NCBI GenBank assembly: GCA_041596515.1 | Contig: JBFHIJ010000005.1 | Span: 1 to 64,000 of the forward strand | Source of the DNA: JBFHIJ01 sp041596515 | GTDB lineage: Bacteria > Bacteroidota > Ignavibacteria > Kapaibacteriales > UBA2268 | Reading direction: 5' to 3' | Length of the DNA stretch: 64,000 nt | Part shown: piece by piece, positions 8,711 to 16,228 of the stretch | How the letters are laid out: every line of letters starts with the position of its first letter | Position numbering within the stretch: position 1 is the first letter of the stretch | Position numbers and translations under genes: made by a program | Notes under the pieces: model-generated | The model's database searches: none | Told to the model about the DNA's origin: nothing | Seen by the model: the letters and a program-made list of their open reading frames with translations, nothing else

Positions 8711-9278
8711 ATATTTTATTGTGTTATTATCTTTTGTTTGCTTTAGCTACAGTGCTTCGGCAAACAACTCTAGGCACTATCCTAAGCACCAATTTGGATT
8801 AGGATATTCTTCTATAAGTGGAGCAGGACTTACTTATCAATTAGATATAGACAAATTAAATACGCTGAGGCTAAACTTTTTTGCCTACTACCAGGGTGAC
8901 GAACCACCGGATAAAGTAAAGCTATATTCCAACATTGGCTTAGAGTATCAGTTCAACTTATTTAACAACCGTAGCGAGCGAGCATACTTTTTCTCCGGTA
9001 TGAGCTACTGGCTGATAGAAAAACGTGATTACGAATTAGGATATGTCAATGACGTCTTGACAAAGCTGGCAGATAATGAGCTTTATAGATTATATAATTT
9101 TGGCTTAGGCTTAGGCTACGAAGTGAAATTTTGGGAAAGAGCAGCTTTTAGTATTTCCTTGGGCTTGCAATACCAAATATCAGAGAAAAGTAACCTTGAC
9201 AAGTTATTTGACAGGAATCCAAACGGCGAGTCATTTTTGGGTATCGGTGGCGGACTTGGTTTGCGGTATACTTTTTAA
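8688..9278 (+). CDS. Small outer-membrane beta-barrel protein (unknown)
   Basis: Starting at the ATG at 8688, the 196-residue protein has a signal peptide (FVKYFIVLLSFVCFSYSASA) and then alternating hydrophobic/polar strands rich in Gly and Tyr. It ends in an aromatic residue (GLRYTF), as beta-barrel outer-membrane proteins do. The start lies inside the end of the TrpF-like gene, so it is probably the last gene of that operon. No specific family is recognised. It is followed by mobile-element debris. Confidence 0.65.
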   Translation: MVSVKFVKYFIVLLSFVCFSYSASANNSRHYPKHQFGLGYSSISGAGLTYQLDIDKLNTLRLNFFAYYQGDEPPDKVKLYSNIGLEYQFNLFNNRSERAYFFSGMSYWLIEKRDYELGYVNDVLTKLADNELYRLYNFGLGLGYEVKFWERAAFSISLGLQYQISEKSNLDKLFDRNPNGESFLGIGGGLGLRYTF

Positions 9279-9374
9279 ATGTCACACACAGTATCGTCTT
9301 ATAAATAGTTTCAAAATAGATTTTAATTTCAGATTTGTCATTTTGAAAGATGAAAATATATTAAAATTATTGAA

Positions 9375-9419
9375 TGAGAGGCCGTCAATCTGTACAAACT
9401 CTACAAATAGGCAGTCTCA
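9375..9419. repeat. Short degenerate inverted-repeat relic
   Basis: The segment begins TGAGAGGCCGTC and ends GGCAGTCTCA, two arms related by inversion with mismatches. It resembles the ends of the larger element at 9463-9750. Both right ends are followed by the same AATACTT sequence, which suggests a related or internally deleted copy. Confidence 0.35.
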
Positions 9420-9462
9420 ATACTTTTTTTCTGTAAGCTCCACTTCTGTATTTGCTGGTTCA

Positions 9463-9750
9463 TGAGGCTGTCTCATAAATGAGAACACAACTAATATTGC
9501 TGAAACACCCCGCCCTTCGGGCACACCTTCACTTCCCTTCGACCTAGCTCAGGGTAAACTAGCTTAGCGCATCGTTTGCGAGGAAGGGGAATGTTTGGAG
9601 TAGTTTATTGAACCACTAATAGTTGTTATATATAAGGCTTGTAAATTCCCCTCTTTTCAAAGAGGAGTGGATCGCCAATGGCAAGACGGGGTGTTTGATA
9701 CCACAAATATCGATATTGCAACTCCAATATTTACTTATGAGACAGCCTCA
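9463..9750. mobile_element. MITE-like 288-bp element with 16-bp terminal inverted repeats
   Basis: TGAGGCTGTCTCATAA at 9463-9478 is repeated exactly in inverted orientation at 9735-9750. GAGGCTGTCTCA-type ends are familiar from insertion sequences of Bacteroidota. The interior has no open frame of note. It has a second inverted pair (AAACACCCCGCC near 9504 and GACGGGGTGTTT near 9685) and G+C-richer patches unlike the flanks. No convincing target-site duplication is visible. It is best read as a non-autonomous element or a deleted insertion sequence mobilised in trans. Confidence 0.6.
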
Positions 9751-9954
9751 ATACTTGCTTTTTCCATATTGACGACACCAGTGGAGCAATACTGAGTTGC
9801 CCTTTATCTTGTATTTGATACGAATTGCCTCTTTGCTTAGCGGACCTGACTCTACTTCGAAAATTACCTTTTTCTTGAAGTTTTCGCTATGTGTGTTCGT
9901 TCTGAAAAATATATATAGTTTTCTTCTCTTTGTATATATCTTTCCTCTAATTTG
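9748..9954 (-). pseudogene. IS3-type transposase OrfA remnant (helix-turn-helix part)
   Basis: On the minus strand, an open frame without a usable start encodes SENFKKKVIFEVESG, then SKEAIRIKYKIKGNSVLLHW and CRQYGK. This is the DNA-binding helix-turn-helix typical of the first open frame of IS3-family elements in Bacteroidota. The frame is cut immediately after GKSKY by the terminal repeat of the 9463-9750 element, whose first bases supply the TGA stop. The rest of orfA and the integrase frame were not found. This is a dead fragment that later served as an insertion target. Confidence 0.6.
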
Positions 9955-10029
9955 TCAAGCTATTTCAGTCAATGACCATGCTTCCCCATCTTTTTTCTAA
10001 TGACAATTTTGGAATTATCCTAAAAAAAA

Positions 10030-10058
10030 CTGCTATCCGATAAAGTATCGAATAGCAG
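10030..10058 (-). terminator. Rho-independent terminator of the phosphate transporter gene
   Basis: Read on the minus strand, CTGCTATTCGATA and TATCGGATAGCAG form a stem around a 3-base loop, followed by eight T. It lies 34 bp after the stop codon of the transporter gene at 10092. Confidence 0.8.
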
Positions 10059-10091
10059 TAATATATTTTAAGCATTAAGCTCTGATTTAGA

Positions 10092-12347
10092 TTACTTGTG
10101 ACTTCTCTTCTCTAATTTAGATACTAATTTGTTAGAAACGGAAGTAACTCGTACCAGATAGTTAACCAAATCTTCTGTGTCAGAAAGTAAGTTCATAAAC
10201 AAAATACTTCTCCTCATGTTGGAGCTATTAGTTTTGACACGTCTGAGTTGATTTTTACTAAATTCATTCAACATTTTGATATAACCTTCAGCTTCATTGA
10301 CGATATCGTTGTAGCCGACGTTATCAGTGTTACGAATAAACTTCACACACAAAGTAACAAACGACTGGAATCTATCATGAGTTTTCTTAAGTTCTGAGAT
10401 ATGTACATCTTCTAAACGAGCGTGATTATTATCAAAATAGTTAAAGTTTTGAACTGTTAATCGTCTAAGTTTACTTGTTACACTGTTAAATGCAGAAAGT
10501 GAGTTAGCATAATCGTAACCGTTATCCAGCTCAATATCAGAGATGTGCTTCACAGTTCTAAGTATGTCAGCAAGTAAAGTATTTGCATCTTTTACCAGTC
10601 CTATAGAATCTTTTTTGGCAGATTTAAGAGCTTTTAGGTCATAAGTAAAGGTAGCAACTACACTCAATTTATAAGTATCCGCAATGCCAAACATAGTATT
10701 ACTAATATCAGCATAAATGTCTTCAATTTGTTGATCCGCAGAATCTTTATCAATAGCTTTTTTGATTTTTAATTCAGTTTCTTCTTCTTTACGTTTATGA
10801 GTCAAACGAGTTCTATAAAGAGCGAAAGCAACTAATGCTGCAAACCCAAAGACACCCACAAGATCAGTATAATATATAGTAATCGCAATTGTAAATGCCA
10901 CTAATGTAGCAGAAAATGCAGTAAAGAACCATCCACCAATTACGTTAATTACGCCCGACACTCTATAAACGGCACTTTCTCTGCCCCATGCTTTATCAGG
11001 CAGGGCAGCAGCCATAGCTACGATAAAGGTAACATAAGTAGTTGAAAGAGGAAGTTTGTATAAGGTCGCTACAGAAATAAGAGCTGCAGAAACCATAGTA
11101 ATAACAGCAGCACGGATTAAGTCAAATGCTTCCAAATCGCCATCTTTATCAGCGTTTGGTCTGTAATTAGCTAAGTCAAAACGCTTTTGAACAAAAGTTT
11201 TCAGTGGTTTAGGAGTGATACTTGCTATAAAATCAATCACTACTACGGCAATCCTAACTACTGCTCGGGCTATTGCGTTAGATTCAAACCTTTCATATCT
11301 TTCGTTTTGGCTACCTAATTTAATGGTAGTCATGGCTACTGTTCTTGCTTTTTTATTGAGAGCCAAAGATAAAACCATTACACTACCTGCAAAAAGCAAA
11401 ATCCATATCGGTGCAGCCACTTTCGCAGTCATGCCGGCCATAGATGCAATATTAGGATCTACGCCTGATGCCTGAGCTATCTGATAAGCATTAAAGCCTG
11501 CCAAAGGAGCACCAATGAAGTTAACAAGGTCATTTGCTGCGAAGGCAAGCGCCAATGCAAACGTACCAACCAAAACGATCACTCTTAAAATATTTACTTT
11601 CGTAAACCATGAAAGTAACTGAAGTATTATACTCCACCCAACGAAGCTGTATAAAAATAGCAAGTCAAGGTTTGAGTTTATCCATGTTTTGATATCGCCC
11701 TGCATAAATTCTGCACCTTTTACACCCTTGAGCAGGATGAAAAATGTAAGAGCAGTTAGTGCAAGAGCAGACCAGTATGGACCGTATTTTTTAAAAGTTT
11801 CTTTGTAATTAAAGGTAAACAGCATCCTTGTAAGATACTGAATAATAGAGCCAAGTATAAAGGCCATTACAATGGAGAGTAGAATCGCGGAGATAATCGT
11901 AAGCACTTTCCCCGAATGAATATATTGATCAATCATCGCAAAGTTACCACCCTCTTGCATGATTTTTATTAGCGCAACACCCATAGATGAGCCCAATAAA
12001 CCAAATACAATAGAGACCGTAGTCGAGGTTGGTAAACCAAAAGTGTTGAATAGATCGAGAAGAAGTACATCTTGGAACATAACAGAAACGAAGATTATCA
12101 GCAATTCCGGCATATTAAACATTCCCGGATTGAAAATCCCCTTTCTTGCTACTTCCATCATACCGCCGGAAAGCAATACACCTATTAAAACTCCTAACGC
12201 CGCAACTACAATTATAGTCTTGAATTTTGCCGCTTTAGAGCCTATGGCTGAGTTTATAAAGTTTACTGCATCGTTGGCTACACCCACCGTCAGATCCACG
12301 ATGGCCAATACTGCCAACATAATCAGGATAATTAGAGAAGTTTCCAC
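10092..12347 (-). CDS. pit: PiT-family inorganic phosphate transporter with PhoU-like tail
   Basis: The 751-residue membrane protein belongs to the PHO4/PiT family, which moves inorganic phosphate with a cation. The duplicated family signature is clear: GVANDAVNFINSAIGSKA (about 22-39) and AANDLVNFIGAPLAG (about 270-285). About a dozen membrane helices lie within residues 1-510. The last 230 residues are soluble and helical, like PhoU-type domains seen fused to or beside PiT proteins in Bacteroidota, and probably regulate transport. It has its own terminator, and a TATATTTG box lies about 55 bp upstream on the minus strand (plus 12400-12407). The ion used (H+ or Na+) cannot be read from the sequence. 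Confidence 0.9.
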   Translation of the reverse strand: METSLIILIMLAVLAIVDLTVGVANDAVNFINSAIGSKAAKFKTIIVVAALGVLIGVLLSGGMMEVARKGIFNPGMFNMPELLIIFVSVMFQDVLLLDLFNTFGLPTSTTVSIVFGLLGSSMGVALIKIMQEGGNFAMIDQYIHSGKVLTIISAILLSIVMAFILGSIIQYLTRMLFTFNYKETFKKYGPYWSALALTALTFFILLKGVKGAEFMQGDIKTWINSNLDLLFLYSFVGWSIILQLLSWFTKVNILRVIVLVGTFALALAFAANDLVNFIGAPLAGFNAYQIAQASGVDPNIASMAGMTAKVAAPIWILLFAGSVMVLSLALNKKARTVAMTTIKLGSQNERYERFESNAIARAVVRIAVVVIDFIASITPKPLKTFVQKRFDLANYRPNADKDGDLEAFDLIRAAVITMVSAALISVATLYKLPLSTTYVTFIVAMAAALPDKAWGRESAVYRVSGVINVIGGWFFTAFSATLVAFTIAITIYYTDLVGVFGFAALVAFALYRTRLTHKRKEEETELKIKKAIDKDSADQQIEDIYADISNTMFGIADTYKLSVVATFTYDLKALKSAKKDSIGLVKDANTLLADILRTVKHISDIELDNGYDYANSLSAFNSVTSKLRRLTVQNFNYFDNNHARLEDVHISELKKTHDRFQSFVTLCVKFIRNTDNVGYNDIVNEAEGYIKMLNEFSKNQLRRVKTNSSNMRRSILFMNLLSDTEDLVNYLVRVTSVSNKLVSKLEKRSHK

Positions 12348-12422
12348 AAAAACCCAACTGACATTTATGTTACAACATTTTTCTGCTGATAAAGAAGTTC
12401 AAATATAAGTAATCTACAAACC

Positions 12423-12450
12423 TTTAGTGTTAAGATGCCTTAACACTAAG
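12423..12450. other. Strong hairpin between hemW and the phosphate transporter gene
   Basis: TTAGTGTTAAG and CTTAACACTAA pair perfectly around an ATGC loop. A U-run is absent on the 3' side of either strand, so this is only a possible terminator for the upstream hemW gene (minus strand) or an RNA-processing site. Confidence 0.4.
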
Positions 12451-12554
12451 AAAAAACAAGACATCTTAACAAAATATAATTAATATCTTATGTAAAAGGT
12501 CAGCCTAATAGAATATTAGTGTCTTTAGATGTATAAACAAACACCTGTATGTAT

Positions 12555-13700
12555 CTATATTGCCTCTTCTAATCTTGACATGATTTCTGTACTTATTTCA
12601 TCTGCAAAGCAGTAGCCTTTTGCAGTTAGACAAACCCAATCGTCTTTTACTTCAAAGTATTTTTCAGGTACATATTCGCTAAAAACAAAAGCAAGGTCTG
12701 CCATTAAGTCCATGCCAAACTTTTCTTCAAAATCTAATATATTAAAGCCTTTAGCACGAAGCTGCAGGAATATAGATTCAAAAAATATATCAATATTGCT
12801 AAGTTCTTCGTTTCCTTCTATCGGCAATTTCCCTTCCTGAATAAGCTTATTATACTTAGCTAAGGAGCTATAATTCCAGTATCTTTGACGGCCTCGTTTG
12901 CCATGTGCCGATGGGCCAAAAGCAATGTAATCATCACCATACCAATACTTAAGATTGTGACGTGAAGGCTTATTATTTCTAGTATAGTTTGAGACTTCGT
13001 ACTGCTCATAGCCGTACTTACGAAGCTTTTTCATAGTGTATATATATAACTCTGCGTCACTGTCTTCATCAAGTTTTTTTATCTTTCCCTGTTGCCACTG
13101 TTTGTGGAGGGGTGTTCCTTGTTCATATATCAAACTATAAGCAGAAATATGGTCAGGATTGAGTTTAATCGCTTTTGATAATGTTTTATTCCATTGAGAA
13201 ATAGTTTGATTGGGTAAAGAAAAAATCAAATCTAAGCTAATATTGTCAAATCCTATGTCTTGAGCAGTTTTAATGGCTCTGAGTGCTTCATCTGCAGTGT
13301 GTATGCGTTCTAAAAATTCTAATTCTTTATCTACGAAGGACTGCACCCCAAAGCTTAAGCGATTAATACCTATTTTCTTGTACTCTTCTAAGTACTGAAT
13401 ATCTACCGTACCCGGATTGCATTCAAGAGTAATTTCGCTAAATTCTTCTATTGTTAAGTACGTGTTAAGAGTGTTAAGTATTTTATTTAGATGCTCAGGT
13501 TTCAAAAGTGAGGGTGTGCCACCGCCAAAAAATATCGTATCTATCTTAGAGGTGATAGGGTAGATAGCTGCATGTAGCTCTATTTCTTTACAAAGATTTT
13601 CTATAAATATATCTATTTGATCTAGTTGCTCAAGGGAGTAAAAGTCACAGTAGAAGCATTTTTTGATACAAAAAGGGAAATGGATATATATACCGGTCAT
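12555..13700 (-). CDS. hemW: Radical SAM haem chaperone HemW
   Basis: The 381-residue protein starts with the radical-SAM cluster motif C11-x3-C15-x2-C18 in the context IHFPFCIKKCFYCDFYS. This is the HemW pattern (cysteine after YC followed by DF) rather than that of true anaerobic coproporphyrinogen oxidase HemN. Further landmarks are FFGGGTPSLL, RLSFGVQSF and SAYSLIYEQGTPL. HemW binds haem and is thought to deliver it to haem proteins such as respiratory enzymes. Length is typical. It is transcribed divergently from the UmuD-like gene. Confidence 0.9.
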   Translation of the reverse strand: MTGIYIHFPFCIKKCFYCDFYSLEQLDQIDIFIENLCKEIELHAAIYPITSKIDTIFFGGGTPSLLKPEHLNKILNTLNTYLTIEEFSEITLECNPGTVDIQYLEEYKKIGINRLSFGVQSFVDKELEFLERIHTADEALRAIKTAQDIGFDNISLDLIFSLPNQTISQWNKTLSKAIKLNPDHISAYSLIYEQGTPLHKQWQQGKIKKLDEDSDAELYIYTMKKLRKYGYEQYEVSNYTRNNKPSRHNLKYWYGDDYIAFGPSAHGKRGRQRYWNYSSLAKYNKLIQEGKLPIEGNEELSNIDIFFESIFLQLRAKGFNILDFEEKFGMDLMADLAFVFSEYVPEKYFEVKDDWVCLTAKGYCFADEISTEIMSRLEEAI

Positions 13701-13865
13701 TATATGCCTCTAATAAATGTAAATATTGTATATGCAAAATGCCTGACTCAAAAGCTAAATACGAATATACCTGTAATACTAATAATTTTTAGAAATATTG
13801 TATATCAATTCAGGATACTTAGCATAACTTAAATATAGCAAATAAATACATTCATTCAAATTTCG

Positions 13866-13873
13866 TATCTTTG
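13866..13873 (+). promoter_or_regulatory. Bacteroidota -7 element close to the UmuD-like start codon
   Basis: TATCTTTG fits TAnnTTTG and is preceded by CAAATTTCG, a context also found before rimO (30103-30120). The expected transcript start, 5-6 bases after the G, would coincide with the ATG at 13877 and imply a leaderless mRNA. Confidence 0.4.
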
Positions 13874-13876
13874 TAT

Positions 13877-14338
13877 ATGGACAAACTTACTCTACAAAAT
13901 ATTATCGAAGCTTCGATAGTGGAACCATACTTAGCTGACGTTAGTAAAAGCGTTTCACTTCCGATTATAGAAGAGCCGGCTAATGCGGGAGCAAATCTCC
14001 CGTTTTTAAACGAGGACTTATTCAAAAAAAGCATGGATTTAAATGATGAATTTATTCACCAGCCTGCAAATAATTTTATTTTTAAAGTAAGTGGCGACTC
14101 TATGCAGCCGGATATTGAAGATGGTTGTTTGGTAGTAGTAGACACTCTACGTAGATGCCAAAGTGGAAACTTCGTTATAGCTGCTATAGATGGTTCACTT
14201 GTTATTAAAAGATATATCGAAGAGAATTGCAAAGCATATCTTCGTTCTTCTAATCCTTATTATAGAGATATTCCAATTACAGAATTTACTGATTTCAGGA
14301 TATGGGGTGTTGTAATTTCAAAGCATACTCGTCTTTAA
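13877..14338 (+). CDS. UmuD-like S24 peptidase (LexA/UmuD superfamily)
   Basis: The protein has about 153 residues from the ATG at 13877. The peptidase domain shows the serine-lysine dyad of UmuD and LexA: Ser75 in VSGDSMQPDI and Lys111 in GSLVIKRY. The spacing and the lead-in DLNDEFIHQPANNFIFK match UmuD closely. A plausible self-cleavage site is A37-G38 (EEPANAGANLP). UmuD is trimmed after DNA damage and then supports translesion polymerase V. No LexA-type DNA-binding domain is present and no umuC is adjacent, so its partner polymerase must be elsewhere, or the peptidase has another role. Confidence 0.82.
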   Translation: MDKLTLQNIIEASIVEPYLADVSKSVSLPIIEEPANAGANLPFLNEDLFKKSMDLNDEFIHQPANNFIFKVSGDSMQPDIEDGCLVVVDTLRRCQSGNFVIAAIDGSLVIKRYIEENCKAYLRSSNPYYRDIPITEFTDFRIWGVVISKHTRL

Positions 14339-14358
14339 AATAATGGCAGAAGAGGACT

Positions 14359-15009
14359 ATGATAAAGATTAGCTTTACAAATCGATTTGATGCATGCATT
14401 ATATTAAATGCTGACTATCCTGAGACTAACTTTTTTGATAAAGTATCTGATATTCCTATTATTGCTGCTGATGGCGCAGCAAATAGAATGCTCAAAGAAC
14501 ATAGAAAAATAAACTATATTATTGGGGATTTAGATTCTTTGGATACAAAAATAGTTATTCCAAAAAATATTAGTTTAATAAAAATAGCTGACCAAGATAC
14601 AAATGACTTTGAGAAAGCACTACTACTTTGCTTAGATAAGGGATATAAAAAGGTGCTTGTTGCAGGCTTTCACGGCGGAGAGTTGGAACATAGTCTGAAT
14701 AATTGGAGCGTCTTTACTCGATTTTCCGAGAAACTCGATCTTTGTATATTTGATAAAGGGCGTTACGGCTTTTCGGTCAACTCCGACTCTACTATTGTCT
14801 CAAAAGTGGGTGAAACCATTTCGCTTATACCTCAATGCTTTTGCAAACTAACTACAACAAATCTAAAGTGGGAACTTAGCTCCGAGGTGCTGGCTATAGG
14901 CAAGCGAGAGGGAGCAAGAAATGTAAGCCTTTCTGATTCTTTCTCGTTAGAAATTCACGAAGGTGAACTTATTGTATTTTTAGATGCAAGGCTTCCTTAT
15001 TCTATCTAA
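14359..15009 (+). CDS. thiN: Thiamine pyrophosphokinase
   Basis: The 216-residue protein transfers pyrophosphate from ATP to thiamine, making the cofactor thiamine diphosphate. Catalytic-domain motifs are present: ADGAANRML, IIGDLDSLD and DQDTNDFEKAL, with the aspartates that bind Mg-ATP. A C-terminal thiamine-binding beta domain (about 140-216) follows, with ISLIPQCF and a conserved-looking LKWEL segment. An AGAGGA ribosome site precedes the ATG. It lies 20 bp after the UmuD-like gene and is probably co-transcribed. No thiamine biosynthesis genes or TPP riboswitch are seen nearby. Confidence 0.88.
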   Translation: MIKISFTNRFDACIILNADYPETNFFDKVSDIPIIAADGAANRMLKEHRKINYIIGDLDSLDTKIVIPKNISLIKIADQDTNDFEKALLLCLDKGYKKVLVAGFHGGELEHSLNNWSVFTRFSEKLDLCIFDKGRYGFSVNSDSTIVSKVGETISLIPQCFCKLTTTNLKWELSSEVLAIGKREGARNVSLSDSFSLEIHEGELIVFLDARLPYSI

Positions 15010-15494
15010 GTAGTGGTTGACATTGCTATATATTTAGAAAATATCATCCTACAAGGTATTAACGACAATACTATCCCATATTTATTCCAATATAACTGCA
15101 TATAGTAGTAAATAAGACACATTATAAGTATTATTAAGCAACTCATAGATTTAGTATTGTAAATACTTTATATTATTAATTGGCTCTGTAGTAATAATAT
15201 CTATTCTTTTTTTTTGAAATTTATTTATATATTTGTGTGTCCTCAAAACAAGGATATTTGAAATAAATGTTTGGAATAATAATTTAATGAGGTGTGTTTT
15301 CTTGATATAATATTTAAAGTAATTCAGGTCGGCAAATAAAAAAAAGCCGATACTTGCGAGGTAATCGGCTTCAGGCACGTGATTTCGAAATTTTCTAACG
15401 ACCACGAAATCATGCACTGTAATATATTGCTTTTTCTGAAAAGAAGCAATAGGAATTCAATTACATAATGTAGAATATAATTACAGTTATTAAA
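15010..15494. other. Gene-free stretch with a minus-strand structured region
   Basis: About 485 bp between thiN and the cysteine-rich lipoprotein gene. The left part (15010-15335) is AT-rich and featureless. The right part holds three inverted repeats and a terminator that reads only on the minus strand, described as a candidate small RNA at 15338-15495. An 88-codon minus-strand frame over this stretch has no protein-like composition and runs through the terminator, so I do not call it. Confidence 0.5.
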
Positions 15495-15495
15495 A
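15338..15495 (-). ncRNA. Candidate structured small RNA with intrinsic terminator
   Basis: Read on the minus strand there are three hairpins in a row. The first is TATTGCTT/AAGCAATA (15425-15451). The second is TGATTTCG/CGAAATCA (15380-15412), extended by GTGC/GTGC through G-U pairs that exist only in the minus-strand RNA. The third is AGCCGAT/ATCGGCT (15345-15370), directly followed by eight U. A TATTTTTG -7-like box on the same strand (plus 15502-15509) would start an RNA of about 155-160 nt. No protein gene precedes the terminator. It is divergent to, and abuts, the lipoprotein gene at 15495. No known RNA family is recognised, and expression is unproven. Confidence 0.4.
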
Positions 15496-15761
15496 TGAAA
15501 ACAAAAATAATTCTTGCCATAATGGCATTATCGCTTTCTTTAATTGGTTTGATGAGTTGTGGGGAAGATGCTGAAAATTCAATTCCTACTGCAACTGGTG
15601 CCAAAACTGATTTATCTCATCCTGTTGAAACCAATAATATTAGCCCCCAAGCACAAGGTCTTGGACATGTTATGTTCCGTAATGAAGAAGGTGATATTAG
15701 TTCATTTCCTACTGGAGGCTCTGGTGGTTGTACAGCTAGTGGATGGGGATGTGATTGTTAG
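15495..15761 (+). CDS. Cysteine-rich lipoprotein, N-terminal part (ends at an in-frame TAG)
   Basis: The 88-residue product starts with a lipoprotein signal peptide (MKTKIILAIMALSLSLIGLM, lipobox cysteine at 22), then a Ser/Thr/Asn-rich linker and GGSGGCTASGWGCDC. It stops at TAG (15759-15761). The same frame continues without a gap to 16127, and the cysteine pattern also continues (QKSCPAGQVAKCKAIMFFC, then DCDC). The two pieces were evidently one 210-residue cysteine-rich protein. Either the gene is recently broken, the stop is read through, or the TAG is a sequence error. No family is recognised. An unlinked truncated lipoprotein could still be made. Confidence 0.6.
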   Translation: MKTKIILAIMALSLSLIGLMSCGEDAENSIPTATGAKTDLSHPVETNNISPQAQGLGHVMFRNEEGDISSFPTGGSGGCTASGWGCDC

Positions 15762-15806
15762 CAAAAATCTTGTCCTGCTGGTCAAGTTGCTAAATGTAAA
15801 GCAATT

Positions 15807-16127
15807 ATGTTCTTTTGCGACTGTGACTGTGTATCTGAATCTTCAGGGATTATTAATTATCAAGAAGCAGTAGCTGGAATAGAAATGAGAACTCTTTCCG
15901 CAGTAGAAATGGAATCAGCTTCTATTTATTCAGCTTATTTGACGGCAAACTCTCATGGGCAATTAAATGACTATTTCAATAAATATATTGAAGCTGGAAA
16001 TTCTCAATCAGATACTGATTTTTACACCTATGCCGCAAAGTATTTAGAAGTGTTTGAATCATTGACTGAAGACACCCAGGAAGAAATCAACCTATGGATA
16101 ATTAATAATAATCCAATGAATAATTAA
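15807..16127 (+). CDS. Cysteine-rich lipoprotein, C-terminal part (same frame, after the TAG)
   Basis: This piece is in the same reading frame as 15495-15761 and becomes separate only because of the TAG at 15759. The ATG at 15807 has no ribosome site and lies inside the cysteine motif, so independent translation is doubtful. The sequence is MFFCDCDC followed by an acidic helical region of about 95 residues (TDFYTYAAKYLEVFESLTED). It is best read as the remainder of one interrupted gene. It ends before a strong hairpin at 16155-16181. Confidence 0.5.
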   Translation: MFFCDCDCVSESSGIINYQEAVAGIEMRTLSAVEMESASIYSAYLTANSHGQLNDYFNKYIEAGNSQSDTDFYTYAAKYLEVFESLTEDTQEEINLWIINNNPMNN

Positions 16128-16154
16128 TATAAAATAGAAAACATATCATTAAAT

Positions 16155-16181
16155 GCAAAGGAGATGGTAAATCTCCTTTGC
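16155..16181 (+). terminator. Hairpin after the cysteine-rich lipoprotein gene
   Basis: GCAAAGGAGAT and ATCTCCTTTGC pair perfectly (11 bp) around GGTAA. The 3' side continues CTGATTTTA, a weak U-tract, so termination may be partial. Confidence 0.5.
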
Positions 16182-16228
16182 CTGATTTTAATATAAGTAT
16201 AATTTAGAACCATGATTAGAGGTATAGT

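Larger units (their letters stand above)
9279..10091. other. Gene-poor region filled with mobile-element debris
   Basis: About 810 bp without an intact gene. It contains a 45-bp degenerate inverted-repeat relic (9375-9419), a 288-bp element with perfect 16-bp terminal inverted repeats (9463-9750), a truncated IS3-type orfA (minus strand, up to 9954) and the terminator of the phosphate transporter gene (10030-10058). The remaining sequence is AT-rich with no recognisable content. Confidence 0.65.

Noticed and set aside
9797..10000. 67-codon plus-strand frame
   Set aside because: It lies on the opposite strand of the IS3 OrfA remnant, has no ribosome site and its hydrophobic composition follows from AT-rich sequence.
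15151..15417. 88-codon minus-strand frame
   Set aside because: It reads through the hairpins and the U-run of the candidate small RNA, starts without a ribosome site and has no protein-like pattern.
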